A stretch of 64,000 nt of DNA from Tetrastigma voinierianum (Eukaryota > Streptophyta > Magnoliopsida > Vitales > Vitaceae), in assembly GCA_016808115.1 (NCBI GenBank), contig JAEQBH010007372.1:1-64000 (forward strand). The letters run 5' to 3'. The position numbers and the translations under genes were made by a program. Below the pieces are notes generated by a model that saw nothing but the letters and a program-made list of their open reading frames with translations, had not been told where the DNA came from and did not search any database. Positions 11,426 to 22,809 of this stretch are shown here, one piece after another. The number at the start of each line of letters is the position of its first letter. Position 1 is the stretch's first letter.

Positions 11426-12755
11426 TACATGACTTGTAATATTCAATAATCTTCTTGTAGTAAGGGGAAAATAAAGCATAAAATCATGAATAAGGCTCGG
11501 AGTAGAGGGTTCTATATCAATTGGGTATATTATGGATAGAAATTTGCCAAATTACATCATTATTTCAAAGAAGGAGATCGACTCTTCCACGTAAGGAAAA
11601 GGAATGAGGTTTATCTTGATGACATTGTGGATGATGATATGTTTGGGGAATTTTCAAGCCTCGGGTAAAGCTGTCGGTGCGAAGGAAGCGGTATCTAGCG
11701 GACAATGAATATCTTTGCGGCTCATCTATATGTCTAATAGATTGTCCGGAGGTTGACCATTCATAGAGTAAATGGTATAAAGTCAAATGAGATCTATTTA
11801 GCATGTTAATTTTACTATTTTCCTCTCAATGTATCATTTTCTCTAATTTCATTTCTATTTTAGTGTATTAGTTACGGAAAAGCATTAAGCAGTTTCCAAA
11901 CTTGAATGTGAAAATTTGTCAATGCAGTGAATGAGCAAAAATTCCCACTCATTGGTTTAGAGAAAAAATCACGTATATTTTAAACATGAAAATCAAACAA
12001 TTGTAATGTTAAATACAAATTTATAATTGTAATCTCAACTTGATACAACGATTCCAGTTACGAGTTCATAATTGTGCAAATAAAATTTCCAATCATTATC
12101 TTGATATATACGAGGTCCCCTAAGAGGTTAGAACTTACAGCGATTCTTTGTGTGAATGGTTTTAAATTTCACAGCGAATCGTATGGGGATTACCGAACCT
12201 TGGTGTCTGGGGTATGCATTAAAGGATCATATACAATGAAACTGGATCTGACTATTACGGGACTGCGGTAGTGATCGAGTTAATTTGAAGCCCTCCCGGT
12301 TAAAATGTTATTCAAATGTGAATGGATTCGACTGACACCACATCGATTATAGTTGTCAAATCTCGATATAAGCTTGTCGTGTGCACGATAAAAGCGATTC
12401 AACAAGTATGAACCTTTTGTCTTAGCGGTACAAGCATCACGGGTTTATTATTGTGATCATCAGAGATTAGGACGGTCTTAGAAAGGATTGGAAGGCGTAT
12501 GCGAATCAAGCTAGAACCAATTGACATTAGCATCACCAAGTACTGATGTCATAGAACGGCATTTCAAAATGATGACGATGTTATGTCCCGAGCTGTGGTG
12601 GGGACGAAGACGTCCTTTAGTTACATCTTCGAGATGGATACAGAGTGGGGATGTAGATGTTGATGAACATTTAATTGATCATGAGGAAGAAGCAGTGAAG
12701 AAGAGGTTTGAAAATGATGTTACTACATGTCGAAGAGAGAGCGAACCCGGTTAGA
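9106..12755 (+). pseudogene. CACTA transposase, TNP2/TNPD-like (frameshifted)
   Basis: This is the catalytic protein that excises CACTA elements. The start ATG at 9106 opens a transposase-associated domain (EFVEFALRHPE, a cysteine-containing IRCPYTLVKC segment, VKVHLYRM). The TNP2 core follows at about 10260-10960, with WTINDFP at 10370-10390, CMEDFDAFRL near 10447-10485 and the family signature HNLDVMHIE at 10766-10792. A DUF4216-like domain follows at about 12100-12500 (VNGFKFHSESYGDYRT, then FKCEW and a degraded YYCDH). The frame changes many times, so no intact protein of the usual 900-1100 residues can be read. A (TA)n tract at about 11384-11416 probably lies in an intron. Family assignment is very secure; exon limits are not. 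Confidence 0.85.
11384..11430. repeat. (TA)n/(CA)n microsatellite
   Basis: About 16 TA units followed by several CA units, inside the transposase region, probably in an intron. Confidence 0.85.
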
Positions 12756-12886
12756 TGATTCTGATGGGAATGAGTAGTTAGTGAGTTTAGTTATTTCAAT
12801 GCGTTAATCATGTTTTTATTTTCATTGCCTTATGTATTTTTACTTGATCTTTAATCAATAATGTATTTGTTTATTATTTTTAACAA

Positions 12887-14905
12887 ATGGCACGTGGTGG
12901 CGAGGTGAAGCGTGCGTTGCGGTGCATTACCCGGTTCACGGTAGAGCGGTGGAGCCTTAGGTATACTTGATCCTGGTAGAGGGTCCAGAAGGGTGGATGA
13001 GACCCCACGAGACGGAGGAGGTTGTAGATATACCTGGCCGACATCGACGGTGATCCACGTCATGGTCTGAGATTGTGATGAATGATCGAGGCAGTGGGAG
13101 GAGAGGAGGAGAGGATGAAGATGTTGGAGAGTCTTTTGTGCCTGCTGCCCCTTGGCCCTTCTGCAGGCACCCTGACGAGGGCTGCCCTGTGCCTCGGTTT
13201 AATCCAGACAATTGATAATCCGTAAGATATGAAACTTAACTAATGATTTATCCATTTCTTAATTTATTTCTTACTTGCTATGAAATTTTGGAGTTCTGGG
13301 ATGAAGTTAGAGGCCGTGCAGGTTCAATTTAGGAGTTACGAGGACAATTTCGGAAGTCCTTTAAACCCTGTGGACATAATTGGAAGTCATTGTGGTTGAG
13401 AGACCAGTTGATGATTTGGAGAGAATTTAAGGTATATATTACTACTTAACATTTTTACATCTTTTTTATTTATTCTTTTGTTCAGCGATGAAATATATTT
13501 AATTATAAAATTGCGGGAAAGTTTATAGGTGGACACAGTCCAGGAAGCGGTCAAAGGTGTTCTAAACATGCGGTCGGTATAAAGACAGTGTCTGAGTCAA
13601 AGATAAATGGTTGAAGAAGAAGAGCAAGATTTGAGTGTCCGTCATGTTTTCAGTGGCGGAGAAGATGGAAGATCCTTATGGAAGTGTGGCTCAGCGTGTC
13701 GTCGCTCAAAGCGGTGGAGGGTAGTGGCATGTCTACACACACTTGTGGATCTCGCTCTATGCGTGAGCACGAACGAGCATTGGTATTATTTCTAATTTAT
13801 ACTTCTTATGCTTATTACTTTGTGTGGTGTGTTGATTATGCCTATTTTTTCATTTCTCGGAAAGTTTTTTTCAATTGAATTAACGTATGTATTGTTTGTA
13901 ATTAAAGACAAGCAAGGAGGGTAAGAAGCCAGTGCTCACCGCTTATTCAGATACGCGCACGAAGGGTCAGTGAGTCGGACTTTTTGTTGATCGAGATCTC
14001 GTGCGACAAATGTAAGTTTCATTAAAATAAAATTACTTCTCTTTTTTTTTTGAAGATAAATTAAAATACTTATTTTTATTCATTTTTATCCGTATGTGGA
14101 CCCGGTGTGGTCGTTGTGAAATGTTGGGACAGGTGGCCATGTTATTGGGACATGTTGTATTTTGGTAGAGCTCCCCGTACAAAGGAGACTCTGCCCGATT
14201 TTCGTTAAATCCCGAGTCTTGGAGAAAGGGACTCAATGAAGTGGTGTCGGGTTACCCGACATCCATGAATATTCGGCGAGTTGACGGGTTGTCACCCCGG
14301 GAAACATGTAAAATATAATCCAAGATTTGGTTTATACTTCTCTCTTTATTTTTCTTGAAGATAAATTAAAATACTTATTTAACATGTTTATTAGGCGAGA
14401 TATGAGGAAATGTTAGCTGCTGCGACTCAAGCGTATTCCCAGTCTACTTCAGGTTCATGTGATGGTGTAACAGGTAGTTCTCATTCATCAGCTCCACCGG
14501 TTGATACGAATCAGATTTGGTATGAGGCTGTTGATGGCAAGGAGAAGATGCGATCTATGAAATTCCGGTTCGTCGACATCATCATTACTACGCATAGGCG
14601 ATCGCAGTTATGAAGCTCGTCTTGAGGACCATTTTGAATTTGTTCTATAAACTGATGGAGCACTTCGGGCTGATCGCAGTGAATCTGATCTCAGTTGGCG
14701 ATACCCGGCGTATGATCGACGCATGAGGGATGATAAAGGATGAAGTTCGTCTGTAGTTTGGTAGCTTACAAAGAAGTCGGGAAGGTGGGCTGCGGTTCAA
14801 CCACGATGATCCTACCGGATTGTTCGGTATTAATGCTCCGGCTCTGACATCTACTCCGGCACCTCTGACCTTTGCGACAACCGCGATCACGAGGATTAAG
14901 CGGCC
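12887..14905 (+). pseudogene. TNPA-like plant transposase (PF03004 type), frameshifted
   Basis: This is the second gene of the CACTA element. In En/Spm the equivalent protein binds the subterminal repeats and helps bring the ends together. An ATG at 12887 begins a short basic, glycine-containing leader (MARGGEVKR). Downstream are RYKDSVSESK near 13577, HTCGSRSMREHERAL at about 13737-13780, a KPVLTAYSDTRTK-like segment near 13926, and EEMLAAATQAYSQSTSGS at about 14404-14457, followed by DTNQIWYEAVDGK. These are typical of the plant Ptta/En-Spm transposase family. Introns and frameshifts separate the blocks, so no continuous frame exists. It follows the TNPD-like gene on the same strand within about 130 bp. 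Confidence 0.8.
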
Positions 14906-15165
14906 GTGACGGCTCTACCCGAGTGCAGACATCTCACCATACGGACGGATACATCGATCACGATGATGATGACACTAGGTTGGATGATTGAGTGTATTAC
15001 ACACTTTTTATGTCTTATACTTGGATTTGAGGAATTCATGTTTTATTTTCTCTTGACTTATTTACTATATATATACGTATATATATGGTTACTTGTTTTA
15101 AAATATTTTTACTCTCTTTTATATAATATGCATGGACTATTGTACTTTTCTTTTGTTTCGTAATC

Positions 15166-15255
<90 letters not shown>

Positions 15256-15300
15256 AAAGCAGATATCAAACTCAAAATGGCAAAAAAAAAATTTAAAAAT
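14906..15300. other. 3' part of the CACTA interior with a long AT tract
   Basis: AT-rich sequence between the TNPA-like gene and the right subterminal repeats. It includes the (AT)n microsatellite listed separately. I see no other gene or site in it. Confidence 0.6.
15169..15252. repeat. (AT)42 microsatellite
   Basis: An uninterrupted run of 42 AT units. Such tracts are prone to length error in assemblies. Confidence 0.95.
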
Positions 15301-15309
15301 TAATTTGCA

Positions 15310-15830
15310 GGCAATTACGACCCGAAGCCGACCAATTTTTTTAATAAATTTGGTCGGTAAATGGTCTCCAAATGGTCGGTAATTACCGACCATTTGGAGA
15401 CCATTTACCGACCAAATTTATTAAAAAATTTTGGTAATTACCGACCATTTAGAGACCATTTACCGACCAAATTTATTAAAAAATTTGGTCGGTAAATGGT
15501 CTCAATGTCGACAATGCAAACATTTAATTCATTACGACCAAATTTATTAAAAATTTATTGATACCGACCATTTAGAGACCATTTACCGATAAATTTATTA
15601 AAAAATTTGGTGGTAAATGTCTCGCATGATCGATAATGACGAAATTCTTCGGTCATTAAATGGTCGGGAAAATAGTCGGAAATTATTTGTCGATAAATGG
15701 TCGGTAATTTACCGACCACTTGATTACAATCGGTGAGTACCGACCCGAGAAAATTCAGACTAAATAATTTGGTCGATGGCGGTCGGTGGTGGTTCTGGAG
15801 CCAAATTACTTGTTCTGGGCGAAATTGGTC
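15310..15830. repeat. CACTA right subterminal repeat block
   Basis: More than fifteen copies of ACCGACCA/TGGTCGGT and the longer word GACCATTTACCGACCAAATT in both orientations, with AATTTATTAAAAAATTT spacers. It contains the perfect palindrome at 15343-15422. The density and strandedness fit the transposase-binding region of a CACTA end. Confidence 0.85.
15343..15422. repeat. 80-bp perfect palindrome
   Basis: Bases 15343-15382 are the exact reverse complement of 15383-15422, with no spacer (centre GGTAA/TTACC). The symmetry continues imperfectly through T/A runs on both sides to roughly 15332-15435. It contains four head-to-head subterminal motifs and could extrude as a cruciform. Confidence 0.95.
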
Positions 15831-15839
15831 GATGGTGTG

Positions 15840-15852
15840 ATTTTTAGTAGTG
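15840..15852 (-). repeat. CACTA right terminal inverted repeat
   Basis: ATTTTTAGTAGTG, the exact reverse complement of 2835-2847. Directly outside it the sequence becomes the RNase H domain of a gypsy element. Confidence 0.85.
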
Positions 15853-18210
15853 TCTTATGATCTGTAAAGATTCTACATTTTTCACCATATAAATAATGTC
15901 GCCATATTTTCAAAGTGAACACTACCGCTGCCAACTCTAAATCATGTGTGGAATAATTCTGCTCATGTGGTTTCAACTGTCTAGAGGCATAAGCCACCAC
16001 TTTTCCATCTTGCATCAAGACACATCCCAAGCCTATCCTTGAAGCATCACTATACATGGCATATTCTATACCCGAAGTAGGCTGAGTCAACACCCGGTGC
16101 TTTAACCAGTATTTTATTTAAATGTTCATTAAATGTTCAAAACTTAGCGATACTTGTCATGAACTTTACCCCTTTGGAGTAACTTTGTAGCGAAGATGTT
16201 ATAATGAAAAATCCCTTTCGTCGTCGATGATATCACCTTCTAAACCCGAAACTCTCGCCCCTCGGTTACATTTTGGGGCGATTTCCGACTCTGGCCTTGA
16301 TCTTTATAGGGTTAGCTTCCCAATACCTATGTAGATACAAATATGGCCCCCAGGAATGACACTTTCTTAAGCCAAAAATCACATTGCTCAACTTTGCAAA
16401 CAATCGTTTCTCTATCAGAATCTGTAACACTATCCTCAAATCTTGTTCATGTTCACACGTGCATCTTTAGAATACATCGAGGTGTCATCGATGAATACCA
16501 GCGCAAGCTGAGTCCATATAAGGTTAGACCACCTATACATCAAGTCCATGAATGCAGCTAGTGCATTAGTCGACGAATGGCATTACTAAAAACTCATAAT
16601 GACCATATCGGGTTGAAGGTTGTTTCGAACATCAACATCTTTCACCGGAAGTTGATAATATCCCGATCGCAAGTCTATCTTTGAAAAGACGCTTGCTCAT
16701 TTCAACTGATAAAAAATATCTTATATTCTCGGCAATAGATATTTATTCTTCACTGTCACTTTGCTTATTTGCCAATAATCAATGCACATCCGGAGAGTAC
16801 CATCTTTCTTTTTGACAAATAAAAGCGCGCCTAGTGAAACACTAGGTCGATGAAACCCTTGTCCGATAGCTCCACGTAGTTGAGTCTTCAACTCTTTTAA
16901 TGGGTTAGACGCCATATAGTAGGGTGCCACAGAAATTTGGAGTCGTCCCATGTACAACTGATGAAGTCTATCTCTTTGGGTGGTGATCGGTGATTCCTCG
17001 GGAAGCATCATGAAATTCCTTTACTACCCAGATTTTTTCCACATCTACTTGACCTCTTTTAAGAATTGACACTTAAACAGGCTTATAACCTTTCCCTCGA
17101 CAATTTAATAAAAACATGCATTGAAATTATTTGACACGACAGTTGGATACCATGTATTGTTACCTCGACGGATCAGAACATTTAAGCCTTCTTTGTTTTC
17201 TTTTCACAATCAACTATGGCTCGATGTTTGGATAACCAATCCATTTCCCAAAAATTAAATCAAACTCATGAAACAACAAAGCAAATAGATTAGCATAAAA
17301 CTTTACATCATGAGTCATTGGGTGATGGATTCTTATACACTCGATTATTTCGACACTTTGATGCCCCAGGAATTTGGCCAACAAGCATATCATATGGTAA
17401 TTGCTCTACTGATGGCATTCTATCAAACACATGATCAGAACAGATATACGAATGAGTAAAGCCAAGGTCTATCAAAGCATGCATCTCAATATCATAAAGA
17501 GAGAAAAATACCAACAATCACTTCAGGAGCATCCTGATCCTCCACGAAACCTTAAATGCATAAGCTCGTCTTTATGAAATTTCCTCAGGCATGGGCTTGA
17601 TCTTGTCTAACACTTTGTACCTCCGTCCAGTCGAATCTTTGTTTGTAGGCATATCTGCTTGAATCGGGCCACGGACCCCTACCTTGATCCAGAGTCGAAA
17701 GGTGGTGCAATAGATCTCCTACACCACTACCTTGCGAGCTCTATTATCCCTTGACTCGAGGACAATTCATTTATCAAGTGTTCGATTAACACATTTGAAA
17801 CATCCTCACATCCCGATAATCTACACATGCCCAGAATGTCCGTCCTATGGCAATGGGGCACTGCAGGACTTCTCCTTGTCAGGTTGAAGCACCTCACCCG
17901 AACTAGATTTCTTGTGCTTCCTGTCTTCTACCTCTTGAACCACATCCTTGACTTCAGTTTGGGACTCTCGAGCTTTACCCGAGGAGGAAGAAGCTCCTCT
18001 AGAAAACTTCTTATTAAAACCTTTCTTTGCACTGCCTCCTCACCTCCGCGTCGATGATGTATTAAAATGTGTGATGTCGGATCTTTGGTTGTCCGTCAGA
18101 TCATGCTTCTGTTTAATCACGGGGTGCCATGGGATGACTCAGATGTACCAATAAGTTGGATGATCTTCTCATATTAAATCGTGATGAGTTCGCAATTTGG
18201 GTTTCGGTTT
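15853..18210 (-). pseudogene. Chromovirus-type Ty3/gypsy gag-pol remnant, cut by CACTA
   Basis: Reading on the minus strand from high to low coordinates: the C-terminal part of gag with two degraded zinc knuckles (about 17770-17870; CPHCHRTD, then EHLINE), aspartic protease (17308-17517; HALIDLGFTHSYICSDHVF), reverse transcriptase (about 16230-17011; LFVKKKDGTLRMCIDY, catalytic FIDD at 16484-16495), and RNase H (15855-16093; GCVLMQDGKVVAYASRQLKP, HDLELAAVVF). The frame ends at FTDHK, where the CACTA right end begins; integrase and 3' LTR are not seen nearby. The RT belongs to the LKELKTQL...VKKKDG type seen in chromoviruses, not to the Tat type of its neighbour. It has many frameshifts. Confidence 0.8.
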
Positions 18211-18829
18211 CGTTCGCTATCAGGCGTGGCTGAGTTCTGATAAGATTACCTGCGTGGATTGAATCGCGGACTCTCGCCTGCCGCAATCGCGCTCGCTCTG
18301 CAGTGAATTGCGCGACTCTCGATGGATATCGCTTCCGTAATATATTTGTATTTAAATAAAGAACCTCACACCTATCGGGCTATCATGTTACATCACACAT
18401 AGTTCTCATCCATAATCTTTACCATTTGTAATCTGTGATTGATTTTTATCAATCTTTCAATACCCAGGAGAACCATGTCTGAGATATCCTCAACAACAAG
18501 GCTTCATTCATTTCCGGCGGGGGCATTGCTTTTCCAGGCTCGAGGAAGCTAATAACCCACGATCTCCAGGAGTTAACACTCAGTTGCTTCTTGATTGAAT
18601 TCGAAGGATGATCCATCTATAAAAAGCATGAACCACGAGGACATCCATTAGGCCAACATATTCACCCGGACACGTAGTGCTTTTCTATCCATACCACATG
18701 CGGGTAAGCTAAACCTGAGCTGATACATGGTGTGTCGACCCTTTAGCCGAAGAGTAGGAACCGCAGTAGGATTGAGACTCTTTGCAACTTTATTATTTTT
18801 AAATGTCATTAGTGGGCTGATTTATATAT
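18211..18829. other. Junction zone between two gypsy remnants
   Basis: Sequence between the chromovirus gag C-terminus and the end of a Tat-type gag. I cannot assign it confidently. It may hold diverged gag of either element and the unrecognised breakpoint. Confidence 0.35.
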
Positions 18830-20075
18830 TTTTCATAAAGAAATAAAACTTGTAACATATATTGGTTAATAAGAGGCTGGCTGTGTATTGGGAATTGTGG
18901 GCACTCGAGGTCAAGATGAGCGGTGGGTGGTCTCTCATGACTTGTGCGGTGTAAACTAGGTGTGGTGGAGTGTGGGTAGTAACCCTAAGAGGGAAATTGG
19001 GTGGTATGGAAGGAGTCATCTGGGCGAACTTTGGGCGTGGGGAAGCCCTAGTGCAGCTAAATAGATGCATATTGAGAGACCTAAGGTGCCCCGTGCGAAT
19101 AATTGATGGCTCCACACCTCCCACAGAGATTACCTTATGATCTAGATGGCTTCTTCCCCTTACTATCATAAGAGGAACAATCTAACCATAAAGCGCGTGC
19201 CATACCGTCCTCGATACCATATAGGGCCTCTATCAAAGCTCTGTAATTCATAATCAGTACCCTCATAAGATGTCTAGCATAACTGGGCAGTAGACTCCTC
19301 ATGATCATGCTAATATGCTCTTTCTCTTATGGACGATCAATCGTTTGAATAACGTTCTTCCTCTAATGGGAGATGAATGATGTAACAGTCTCATGAGCTC
19401 CCCTCCTCATAACCTCAAGCTCTCTCCTAGTTACATCTATGATAGTCTTTGAAGAAGCGTCGGATAAACTAAATGGGTAGATCCTCCAGAAGTCCGCTGC
19501 TTGCGAAGTATCCAATTGTGAGCCGGCTCTGCACATGCCATTTACTCAGTGACAAAGGGAACAACATGATCAATTGAGCCTTATCCAAACCCATTCCCCT
19601 CATTAATTGACTATATATTCTCAAATGAGTATGTGAGCATCCTGCGCTTGTATCTGCAGCTCCATGTCAGACATCCCCTAAATTTACCCAGGGAGGCAAT
19701 GGGGTCTGAGTGCCTTATCAAATCCGTCCCACACGTGTTACCCTCATAACTCGATTGTCCTAAGCTTGTCATTATACTCTTTGTATGTGATCATCAGAAG
19801 CACTAGTAGTCTGAATTGGAACAATCGCATGTGGTAGGATCACCTCTGTAGGCCTTTGGATTATAAAAGGGTGCTCTTGTGAGGATAAATGATGGTGCCA
19901 TAAGAGCCATCAATAGAGGTGGAGGTGGTGCCCCTATGTCAAACTAAGTATCCTCCTGTGTTGAAATCTGTGGGCTCTGTTGTCTATCAATCCTTTGATT
20001 GAGGCCATGTACTGTATCTTGGAGCGTGGTGATAGCCGTAGCAATCTGCTCAATAGATGTTGCATGTGGATCCAT
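18830..20075 (-). pseudogene. Tat-like Ty3/gypsy gag remnant
   Basis: Gag forms the virus-like particle of the retrotransposon. The minus-strand ATG at 20073-20075 starts MDPHATSIEQIATAITTL, then a QDTVHGLNQRIDRQQ heptad-like stretch. Further on, a retrotransposon gag core can be followed with frame changes: a RRFF...R...E segment near 19450, degraded SFISHWREK-like residues near 19330, then ALYGIEDGMARAL near 19190-19220 and a proline-rich tail to about 18830. These features resemble Tat-lineage gag. No matching protease or RT of the same lineage follows; chromovirus sequence takes its place. Confidence 0.6.
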
Positions 20076-21228
20076 ATATGTCTGATTTGATGTATGCACT
20101 AATCTACCCTCAACTCTAACCCACGAAGATGGTCTCAGTTTGTGTTAGTGAATCTGAAAGTATGCTTAGAAACAAATGAGTGGAGTCAAAGTCGAACCCA
20201 AAAGAATCTTGCTATAATGAAAGCGAAATAGCAATCCGTCACTATGCCAAAGCGCCCGAAACTCAATACTCACCTTTTCCGATCTTTGTATACCCTAGAA
20301 ACCAAATGGAATTAGGATCCTTATCATGACTAAACTGGCCCTGAAGGCTCACAGATGCACCCATGTGTAGGATGAGAGTCCTAATAAGTAAGATCTAAAC
20401 TCAACCTGGAAGGTCAATGGTGGCTCTAAAAAGACAAGGGTGGGTGGGTCTTTTAAAGGGATCCTGCCGGGAAGCGATTGTACCCTCCCGGTGGTACCTG
20501 ACCTCTACACGTTTCTGAAGAGACGGGGCACTTCCATGCAAGGTGGTCATCAACTCCACACATGCACTTCCTCCACATCCCAGGGGGCGACCTATGGTAA
20601 AGTTTCTCACTACTCTTAGCTCTCAGGAATAAACTAAGTGTACAGTGAATGTGTGGGTGCATCCGAAAAAACCTAATAAATCTAACACAAAGAAGAGCAC
20701 ATTAGCTATACAAATATCTTGCAATCTAGCTATGGGTTATACAAGACTTCAAATATCGGACTCTTTAGCATCAATATGTCGACCACCTCTGGAATGCTCC
20801 CAAACATAGAGATAACCCATCGCTGGACCTTACTCCACGATCATTGGCTCGATTCGCGAGGATCAAATAAAGACAGAGTCTCGATCAAACATCAAACCTG
20901 ACAACTAAAAGGAATGAAAGTTGACCGAGACCTTAAGAGTCGAAGATAAGGGGATAAATGTGTGTCCCACATGAACCAAGCAACATGCAGTCAAGCAAAG
21001 AGGGGTAGTCGCCACAACAAGCAATCATACGAAACACAAGTATCTATACAAAATCAATATATCAAAATGCAGAAAATATACAATAAGAATACATCGTGAT
21101 GAAGCAAATTAATTAATAAAAAAAAAACTACACTCAATGTGTTATTAGCACAAAGAGTAGATATCAAACAATCAATTAGACAATTGCCACATTTTCCTCA
21201 AATTATATTCAAGCTTGACCCACTAAAA
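20076..21228 (-). other. 5' leader of the Tat-like element
   Basis: About 1.15 kb between the primer-binding site and the gag start. Long leaders are usual in Tat elements. On the minus strand near 20540-20590 there is a short CMCGVDDHLAWKCP motif resembling a zinc knuckle, but with one residue instead of two between the first cysteines and no gag context. I do not call a gene. Confidence 0.45.
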
Positions 21229-21246
21229 TCCCCAGCGGAGTCGCCA
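21229..21246 (-). promoter_or_regulatory. Retrotransposon primer-binding site
   Basis: The minus strand reads TGGCGACTCCGCTGGGGA, three bases inside the LTR. It begins with TGG, the complement of a tRNA CCA end. The same motif is common in plant Tat/Ogre elements, where the primer is usually given as a tRNA-Arg; I recall this rather than having checked it. Reverse transcription of minus-strand DNA starts here. Confidence 0.75.
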
Positions 21247-21834
21247 TTTTGTGGACCCCGCATTTTTCACGTTCGTTCCCACTCGATGGCAAGACTAGTT
21301 TTTTTTTTCTTATTTTTGAAAAACCTTTTTTTTTTTAGAAAACGGTTTGGGTCGCCACTTATTTTGTTATTTTTTAAAGGAAAACAAATAAATAAAACTA
21401 GTGTGACTCCTTGTTAGGAAAAAATGTGTCCTGGCTTGATTCGAATCAGGAGGTCATGTTGCCTGTCGGAGATATGCGTTTAGTGGCGCGTAACATCTTT
21501 CTAAGCTCGTATAAAAACAGTCTCTACTAAACAAGTTTCGATATAAATACGATAAATCATTTAGATGGTAACTAAAGAGCAAAAATTAAAAGAGAAAAAT
21601 ATATACCTTGGCGTGAATCGAGTCAGCATCAATAGAAAATCATGTTAGTTCTACCGCAGTAATATAGAATATTCACATTCCAATTAAGCAGGTTATAGAT
21701 TAGGGTTTAATTATTTGTTAAAAATGATACATGAATGTCGGACCTCACCCAGCTCATTTATATATTTTAATTAACTCCACAAAATTCCATTTTCTAACTA
21801 TCGAATTAATCATGTGTTATAATTTTGGCTTGAT

Positions 21835-22345
21835 TTGAAATTTAAAGTGAAGTTTGAAATTTTGGAAATGCGATAATTTTGAAATGAATTTGAGTTTGAG
21901 AATTTTGAATTGAGATTTTTTGAAGTGGATATCGAGATTAAAAACTTAGTTTTATGGTTGATTTGGAATTTAAATTTGAAATTTAGAAATTGGAAGTTGA
22001 ATTTTTAAATTATAAACTTTGAATTTTGAAATAGGAAAATTGTAATTGAAATTAAATTATGAGACGAATTTTAGATTATGATACTTAAATTTTGAAATTG
22101 AGAATTTTGTAAATTGGAAAAAATGAAAACTTGGAAAAAAATGAAATTGAATTTTAAAGTTGAAAATTTGAATTTTAGAAAATGAGAAAATGAGAATTTG
22201 AATTTTTGAAAATTGGACATTTAAATTTTAAAAAAAAAATGAGGAATGAAAATTTACTACTTGAATTTTTGGAAGACCTGAATTTTAAGATTAAATTGAA
22301 AAAAAATGAATTTTAGAAAATGAGAAATTGAATAAATTAAGGGTG
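21835..22345. repeat. Cytosine-depleted GAATTTTGAAATT-type block
   Basis: About 510 bases built from GAAATT, TTTGAAATT, GAATTTTG and AAAATGAG words with almost no C on the plus strand. It lies within the LTR. It is low-complexity rather than a clean tandem repeat. Confidence 0.8.
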
Positions 22346-22809
22346 AAAATTTGATGGGCTAAAGAGCTGATCAGAATGCATGGCTAAAGGCTTGGTCGAA
22401 TGACCTAATAAGTCGATAAACTAACCTAATGGGTTGGGTCTAGATGAGTTGAGCCTGTGGATTGGGTTTAAGTAAGTGAGGATTCTGATAGGTTGGGCCT
22501 ATGTATGTTGGAGCACAAATTAATGGGTTATTTTGTTGATGGGCTAAGTAAGTTGGGTTTATGTAAGTTGTTTTTAAATTATTAAGTTGAATACCTAAGT
22601 AAGTTGGGTTTGGCTATTGGGCCTTGATCTTATTGGCCTTAAGCAAATGAGTTTTGTTTAATGGGTTCAACTATGTGGCTAAACACAATTTTCTAAATAG
22701 AGGCATATATCAATCATATGTCAAATGTAACAAATTTTCATAAGACAAAAGAAAAGGTCTCCCAAATTGGAATCACTGTTCCCAGACACAAAACACTACT
22801 TTCCGAACT

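Larger units (their letters stand above)
2835..15852 (+). mobile_element. CACTA (En/Spm) DNA transposon, 13.0 kb
   Basis: The left end reads CACTACTAAAAAT and the right end is its exact reverse complement, ATTTTTAGTAGTG. Both ends carry many TACCGACCA/TGGTCGGTA words, the subterminal sites that CACTA transposases bind. Inside lie a TNP2-type transposase gene and a second plant transposase (TNPA-like) gene, both on the plus strand, so the element is of the autonomous type, although both genes are frameshifted. About 6 kb of non-transposase sequence and a tandem array separate the left end from the genes. The 3-bp flanks (CTT and TCT) do not match, and the two flanks belong to different sequences, so the two ends may not come from one insertion. 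Confidence 0.8.

Noticed and set aside
13000..13210. Minus-strand Ser/Pro-rich frames opposite the TNPA-like gene
   Set aside because: Antisense shadow of the basic, Gly-rich N-terminal region of the plus-strand gene.
15036..15275. Open frame encoding Ile-Tyr repeats
   Set aside because: It is the translation of the (AT)n microsatellite.
20530..20600. CMCGVDDHLAWKCP on the minus strand as a zinc knuckle
   Set aside because: Spacing of the first cysteines is wrong, and it lies in the leader upstream of gag with no supporting domain.
22786..22800. CACTACTTTCC as a further CACTA terminus
   Set aside because: Only the first seven bases match, there are no subterminal repeats beside it, and it lies inside the LTR repeat region.
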